A stretch of DNA of 64,000 nt from Hofstenia miamia (Eukaryota > Xenacoelomorpha > Acoela): the NCBI GenBank assembly GCA_004352715.1, contig SCFE01000013.1:1511634-1575633 (forward strand), given 5' to 3'. Both the position numbers and the translations under genes were made by a program. Numbering within the stretch: the stretch's first letter is position 1; the number at the start of each line of letters is the position of its first letter. Below are positions 63,537-64,000 of the stretch, in pieces. The notes under the pieces are model-generated. The model was not told the origin of the DNA. It ran no database searches and worked only from the letters and a program-made list of their open reading frames with translations.

Positions 63537-63966
63537 CTAAATAATTTTCATTTCAAAGTATCTTTATTGGAAGTTTCTTATAACCATCTGTCACAGACCA
63601 AGAGCAGATTTAGAAATATTTTTAAAGGGTATATAAAGCTATTGCAATTATCCTGAATTAAGTAAATGTTTTACTTGTATGTACAAAAAAATGGCTAAAA
63701 ATTGTCCGATTTCAATCATAGATACGCTATTTCTAACATATTGAAATCTCACAGTAATCATTTGTAAAAAAATAAGAAATATCTAAAAATTCTTGGAAAT
63801 ATCAACAGATGTGCACATGAAGCATTACATATTTATGGAAGATATAAGCTTCATTGGAAAAAAGTACATGATTGGCAAAAATTTCATAGAATATCAATGG
63901 AAAATGAAAATATATAGAGTGTCTATAGATGACAATAAAGTGTACATTGCTCACATTGCTCATCCC

Positions 63967-63969
<3 letters not shown>

Positions 63970-64000
<31 letters not shown>
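63970..64000. repeat. (AT)n microsatellite running off the window
   Basis: About 30 bp of alternating TA to the last base. Confidence 0.96.

Overview
The window is AT-rich (roughly 70% A+T by eye) eukaryotic intergenic or intronic DNA, most likely from an invertebrate animal. The reasons are the absence of bacterial-style gene packing, about 25 long (AT)n tracts, and remnants of typical metazoan transposons: a non-LTR retrotransposon with a restriction-like endonuclease tail, a CR1/Jockey-like LINE, a Penelope-like element, hAT, piggyBac-like and Tc1/mariner DNA. I cannot name the species. There is no complete protein-coding gene. Nearly all open frames are chance frames, (AT)n translations, gap artefacts, or antisense shadows of transposon relics.

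Layout. 1-9 kb: unique AT-rich DNA with one short piece of a dispersed repeat (4.33 kb). 9.7-17.8 kb: low-copy scraps of probable hAT elements (9.7, 15.3, 16.1, 16.7-17.15, 17.7 kb) and two copies of a diverged dispersed repeat (11.6 and 13.0 kb; a third lies at 33.9 kb). 21.27-21.90 kb: a non-autonomous hAT element with a perfect 8-bp target duplication. 23.13-24.13 kb: a 1000-N scaffold gap. 24.19-24.76 kb: a Penelope-like GIY-YIG fragment enclosed by about 120-bp inverted repeats, one carrying a hammerhead-like motif. 26.0-27.0 kb: a diverged tandem duplication and a field of ATACATACACG-like motifs. 28.13-28.97 kb: an (AAT)n tract followed by the 3' end of a dead retrotransposon with a restriction-like endonuclease region; a second scrap lies at 45.6 kb. 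29.25-30.25 kb: a dead CR1/Jockey-like LINE on the minus strand. 37.02-37.90 kb: an 884-bp fold-back element with about 400-bp arms. 40.37-40.80 kb: a Tc1/mariner transposase scrap, a perfect 17-bp hairpin and a 160-bp piggyBac-like MITE in direct succession. 51.02-51.69 kb: a 674-bp hAT element with perfect 8-bp duplication. 59.63-59.75 kb: a 54-bp-arm hairpin. 62.28-62.65 kb: a 366-bp hAT MITE.

The only candidates for host coding sequence are a short EGF-like exon at 43.5 kb (+) and an unrecognised, coding-looking terminal-exon candidate at 63.3-63.5 kb (-). Five runs of N are present; four sit inside (AT)n tracts and the fifth (1000 N) borders one.

The most unusual features are the Penelope fragment with inverted flanks, the retrotransposon abutting an (AAT)n tract with its presumed endonuclease PD motif apparently deleted, the very long fold-back at 37 kb, and three hAT elements whose target duplications can be read directly.
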